From contig OX337232.1 of assembly GCA_946965045.2 (NCBI GenBank), forward strand, positions 2,790,001 to 2,854,000: a DNA stretch of 64,000 bases. Direction: 5' to 3'. A program made the translations under genes and the position numbers. Positions 60,996-64,000 of the stretch are shown in pieces. The stretch's first letter is position 1; every line of letters starts with the position of its first letter. This DNA comes from Epithemia pelagica (Eukaryota; Bacillariophyta; Bacillariophyceae; Surirellales; Surirellaceae). The notes below the pieces were generated by a model. That model saw only the letters and a program-made list of their open reading frames with translations, did not search any database and was not told the origin of the DNA.

Positions 60996-62088
60996 GGTTG
61001 TTACTGGTGTGGGTTTTCCAGGACACGAGGGAACCATAGGATCTGGGAATGCTGCAACGAGAAGGAGGAATGTTGCCACCAAGCACAAGACCGTGTTGGT
61101 GCTCCAAATCCACCACGAGGCAATCATCCAGGGTCCGACCCGGGTCCGTTTGACCACCCACCAGCACGAGAAAGTGATCCACAACACTGGCGGCAAAGGC
61201 ATGTCGACCCATGGGAAGCGACAATTGGTGTAAAAGAGTCCACCCCGACGACGAAAAGGTGAGGGACGCCGAATCTGACGTAGTTGGATCGTTGTTGTGG
61301 TTGTTGTTGGAATGAAACGATAGCACTTCCATTGAACTGAGGCAACCCTGTGTATCATTCAATCCTCCCACGGCCCAAATGGAATCCTTCCACACCACGG
61401 CTCCCAATTGCGTTCGTGGAGTGGTCATGGAGGGTCCTTGGGACACTTTCACCAAAACACTGGTTGTGTCGTTCTTGTTCTTGTTGCAGGTGGTTGGTTG
61501 GGTGTCAACGATATCGACCGAGCCTGTTGTCTCCATGGCGTCATGATTGTAGCCTCCCAGGACAATCAGATATCGATTGTAGAGGGCCACGGCCGAGGCT
61601 CCAAAGCGTGGACCCGTGAGCCGTGTTGCCAACAGTTGCCACGACGATGAACCAGGAGTTGAAGGAGGAGCTGATTGCCGACAGGATTCGTGCTGGCAAA
61701 CACGGAGTGCGGAAAGGGGAATTCGTTCCATGGTATCATTGCGAATGCCACCTCCAATGGCATAGAGAAAGTCGTGGCACACGACGGCGGCCCGACACCA
61801 TCGTGCTTGGATCATGGGAGGACCATATTGCCACTGCGGGCGGCGGCGTTGGGGGGATACTGATACTGATGACGACGACGGATCCAACCTTAAGAGGAGA
61901 ACCGAATGAGTGGGAGACGATCCCAGATTCCACCACCAACCACTGGTTCGTCTTCCACCCAGCACCACCACGACACGGTCGTTGTCGTTGTTGGAATCCG
62001 TCGTCAAGACGACGGAAGCATGCGAGTGACGTCCACCATCGGGCAACAACGCAGAAACCATTTCACCAGTAGTAGACCACCGAGACAT
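60841..62088 (-). CDS. Kelch-repeat beta-propeller protein, 415 aa
   Basis: Repeated kelch-type units are visible: SHASVVLTTD ... VVVLGGRRTSGWW, WCRAAVVCHDFLYAIGGG, FGASAVALYNRYLIVLGGYN, TQLGAVVWKDSIWAVGGLND, HAFAASVVDHFLVLVGGQTD and MHLMVLGGINSNG. Each has a hydrophobic strand ending in a Gly-Gly turn, fitting a five- to six-bladed propeller. A poly-Asn run of about 13 residues near position 370 comes from an AAC/GTT microsatellite (about 60955-60995). No other domain or targeting signal is evident. Kelch proteins usually mediate protein contacts; partner unknown. Confidence 0.8.
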
Positions 62089-62577
62089 TCTCCTGTGGCC
62101 GCAGTCTCCTCTGCTGTCGTCGTTAGTCGTCCATTGCGGATCTGAGATCCACCATCATCATCATTGCGGTTTGGGATCCAAAGCAAGACTCGAGGTCGTC
62201 ACGGATGGGTGAGGCCGACGCTTGTTTTGGTCGTGATACCGGTTCGTCCTTTGTAGGGCGGACTTCCGATCCCGCAACCCGCATCCGCAGGGTGCGGGTC
62301 GAGCTTTCTCCATCCTTTTACACGCAACAAATCGTGCAAGACGCCACAAAGACAATCCATTGTCGCTACGGTACTGTGCATTTCTTTTGACCAGCAGCGA
62401 GACACAAAAAGGGTTGAGACGACACTACAAGAAGCATATCAGAGACGCGCAAGAGAAACGCGGACGGACGAGGTGAACTATTGGAGATTCTCCCAGTCCA
62501 CCAATACGGATAGGAAGCAGTCAACGACAGTCGCACAATTCTAAAAAGGCACAGTTCCAGAACAGCCGCAAGAGAGC
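62089..62577. promoter_or_regulatory. Divergent intergenic region, kelch / coiled-coil genes
   Basis: About 490 bp between outward start codons; must hold both promoters. No specific element assigned. Confidence 0.4.
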
Positions 62578-63495
62578 ATGAATTCGATTCGCGGTATGGC
62601 CTCGGCCGTACGCCAACGGGTCTTTCGACGATCGGTCCGACACCAAACGAGAACCATGGATCCCGTCGTTCGAACGGCCTTGGCGGAAGACCTTGCCGAG
62701 GACGACACACGGTTGGAAGCCGAACTGGAACAAGTGGAACACGAATTGGAACAGGCCAAACGAACCTTGGAACAGGCCCAAGAAAAGGAAACCTTTTTAG
62801 GACAACGATCCCGACAATACCGAGTTGCCTTGGATGAACGAGCTCGGCAATTACGAAACGAACAAGCCGAACTAGATCGGGCACTGCAACAACAACAACA
62901 ACAACACGACAATGACAACGAGAATGGTGATGATAATGATGAAGAACATGCTCAATTGCGAGAACGATCCATTGAGTTGGAACAACGAACGGCCCAATGG
63001 GAACGGGACGAAACTGCCTTGGCCAGTGTGATCCAGACACACAAGAGTATCTTGGCCGACTGCGAACGGATGCGACGAAAAATCCACGAATTGGAAGACA
63101 AACGACGACGCTGTCGTTCCATGGCGGTGGAAGTGGACGATTTCTTGACCACGGCCGCGACCACGACCACGACCACGACGGTAGGTCCAACGCCAGAGGA
63201 TGACGACAATGACGACAACAATGACGCCAGGCCAACCACGGAAACGGAATTGTGTCACTTGGTATCCACCACCTCGTTGGCATCAGCCAGTACGAGAACC
63301 ATGGATCGTGGCAGCAGTAGCAGTCCTCCCCAACCGCATGACGCTGAGGCAACACCACCAACAAGAGATGTGGAAGAGGCCCCTCGTATGCGTGATAATC
63401 GGATTGCAGGCCCCATAACCACTGTCCAAACGACGACTGGTGCTACTGGCTTGGAGGAAGAATGTCAAGCAATGGTGCCACCCGAAGTAGCGTAG
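62578..63495 (+). CDS. Coiled-coil protein, 305 aa, unknown
   Basis: ATG 62578 gives MNSIRGMASAVRQRVFRRSV, a basic amphipathic start that could be a mitochondrial presequence. Residues of about 35-105 and 122-185 are heptad-rich (LEAELEQVEHELEQAKRTLEQAQ, QLRERSIELEQRTAQWERDE, RMRRKIHELEDKRRR), separated by a Gln/Asn/Asp run from a CAA microsatellite. The C-terminal 110 residues are Thr/Asp/Pro-rich and probably disordered. Not recognised beyond this. Confidence 0.65.
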   Translation: MNSIRGMASAVRQRVFRRSVRHQTRTMDPVVRTALAEDLAEDDTRLEAELEQVEHELEQAKRTLEQAQEKETFLGQRSRQYRVALDERARQLRNEQAELDRALQQQQQQHDNDNENGDDNDEEHAQLRERSIELEQRTAQWERDETALASVIQTHKSILADCERMRRKIHELEDKRRRCRSMAVEVDDFLTTAATTTTTTTVGPTPEDDDNDDNNDARPTTETELCHLVSTTSLASASTRTMDRGSSSSPPQPHDAEATPPTRDVEEAPRMRDNRIAGPITTVQTTTGATGLEEECQAMVPPEVA

Positions 63496-64000
63496 CGCTT
63501 GTAATACTAATCCAAAGGCAATGGCCAACTTGGAGTAGCTCGTCAAGTAAACAAGCAAGCTACCTGGGATGGCGTGGAAGACAAGACAAAGCCGTTTTTG
63601 TCTCAAAACAAATCCTCCTCGAGTCTGCCGAGGTTTTCACAAGGTCGTTGCATAGTACTTCTATACGAATAGTGTGCTCTAAACTTGATACGGACAGCAC
63701 ACTTGCGAGAAAACCTCCCTACCCGTACCACATAGACTAGCTACACAAGAAAGAGTCTTGACTACTCCTACATAGGTAAGCATCTGGTAACAGCACCGAG
63801 ACATTTTTGTGGAGCCGAGAGCCGTTTTTTCAAAAAACAACTTATTGTCCAGCCTTGCAGACTGAAGCGTTACCAAAGTATCATTGTTGAACAAGAATGC
63901 TACGTTCAAGAGGCCTTGGGTCTTGGGTTGTTTGTCGTTTGTCTCGAGTCTCGATGGGAATCGAAGCGAGAGACACGAATCGGCCTCCATCCCAAAAATG
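63496..64000. other. Intergenic / right window edge
   Basis: A minus-strand frame from ATG 63990 to 63679 (103 aa) has no recognisable features and is not supported. Otherwise nothing seen. Confidence 0.3.

Overview
The window is nuclear DNA of a photosynthetic stramenopile, most likely a raphid pennate diatom. This is inferred from short GT-AG introns (62-214 bp), a front-end desaturase with Phaeodactylum-type delta-6 features, proteins whose N-termini look like diatom plastid-targeting presequences (signal peptide followed by a Phe-containing motif), a diatom-expanded small helical protein family, and poly-Asn/Gln (AAC/CAA) runs inside genes. No prokaryotic features, CRISPR arrays, rRNA or tRNA genes were recognised.

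Layout. (1) 0-6 kb: two convergent genes for unrecognised, low-complexity proteins. (2) 6-8.5 kb: two adjacent inverted-repeat DNA elements; the first (6244-6988) has near-perfect termini and an exact 8-bp target duplication. (3) 8.8-27 kb: host genes: alpha/beta-hydrolase, histidyl-tRNA synthetase, a small membrane protein, an aspartyl beta-hydroxylase-like protein, a DNMT3-type methyltransferase homologue that has lost its catalytic cysteine, a UIM/NZF/amidoligase/C2H2 fusion, the ESCRT-II subunit SNF8/VPS22, and a multi-span membrane protein. (4) 27.2-47.2 kb: an island of transposable elements. It holds a large Helitron-like Rep-helicase element on the minus strand, three relatives of a probable beta-grasp (ubiquitin-like) protein family, a gene whose first coding exon is only ATG, and a two-ORF non-LTR retrotransposon with zinc fingers, reverse transcriptase and a restriction-like endonuclease. 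(5) 47.4-64 kb: host genes again: a frameshifted delta-6-type desaturase, two proteins with plastid-type presequences (a tandem-repeat protein and a cupin), an eight-exon RAD16-like SNF2/RING helicase carrying a PARP-type zinc finger, a GRDP-like gene interrupted by one in-frame TAG, a kelch protein and a coiled-coil protein.

Neighbouring host genes often share divergent promoter regions (10.1-10.7, 13.4-13.7, 24.26-24.52 and 62.1-62.6 kb). There is no operon logic. The most interesting points are the dead DNMT3-like protein, the ubiquitin-binding amidoligase fusion, the PARP-finger RAD16 and the ubiquitin-like family embedded in the mobile island.
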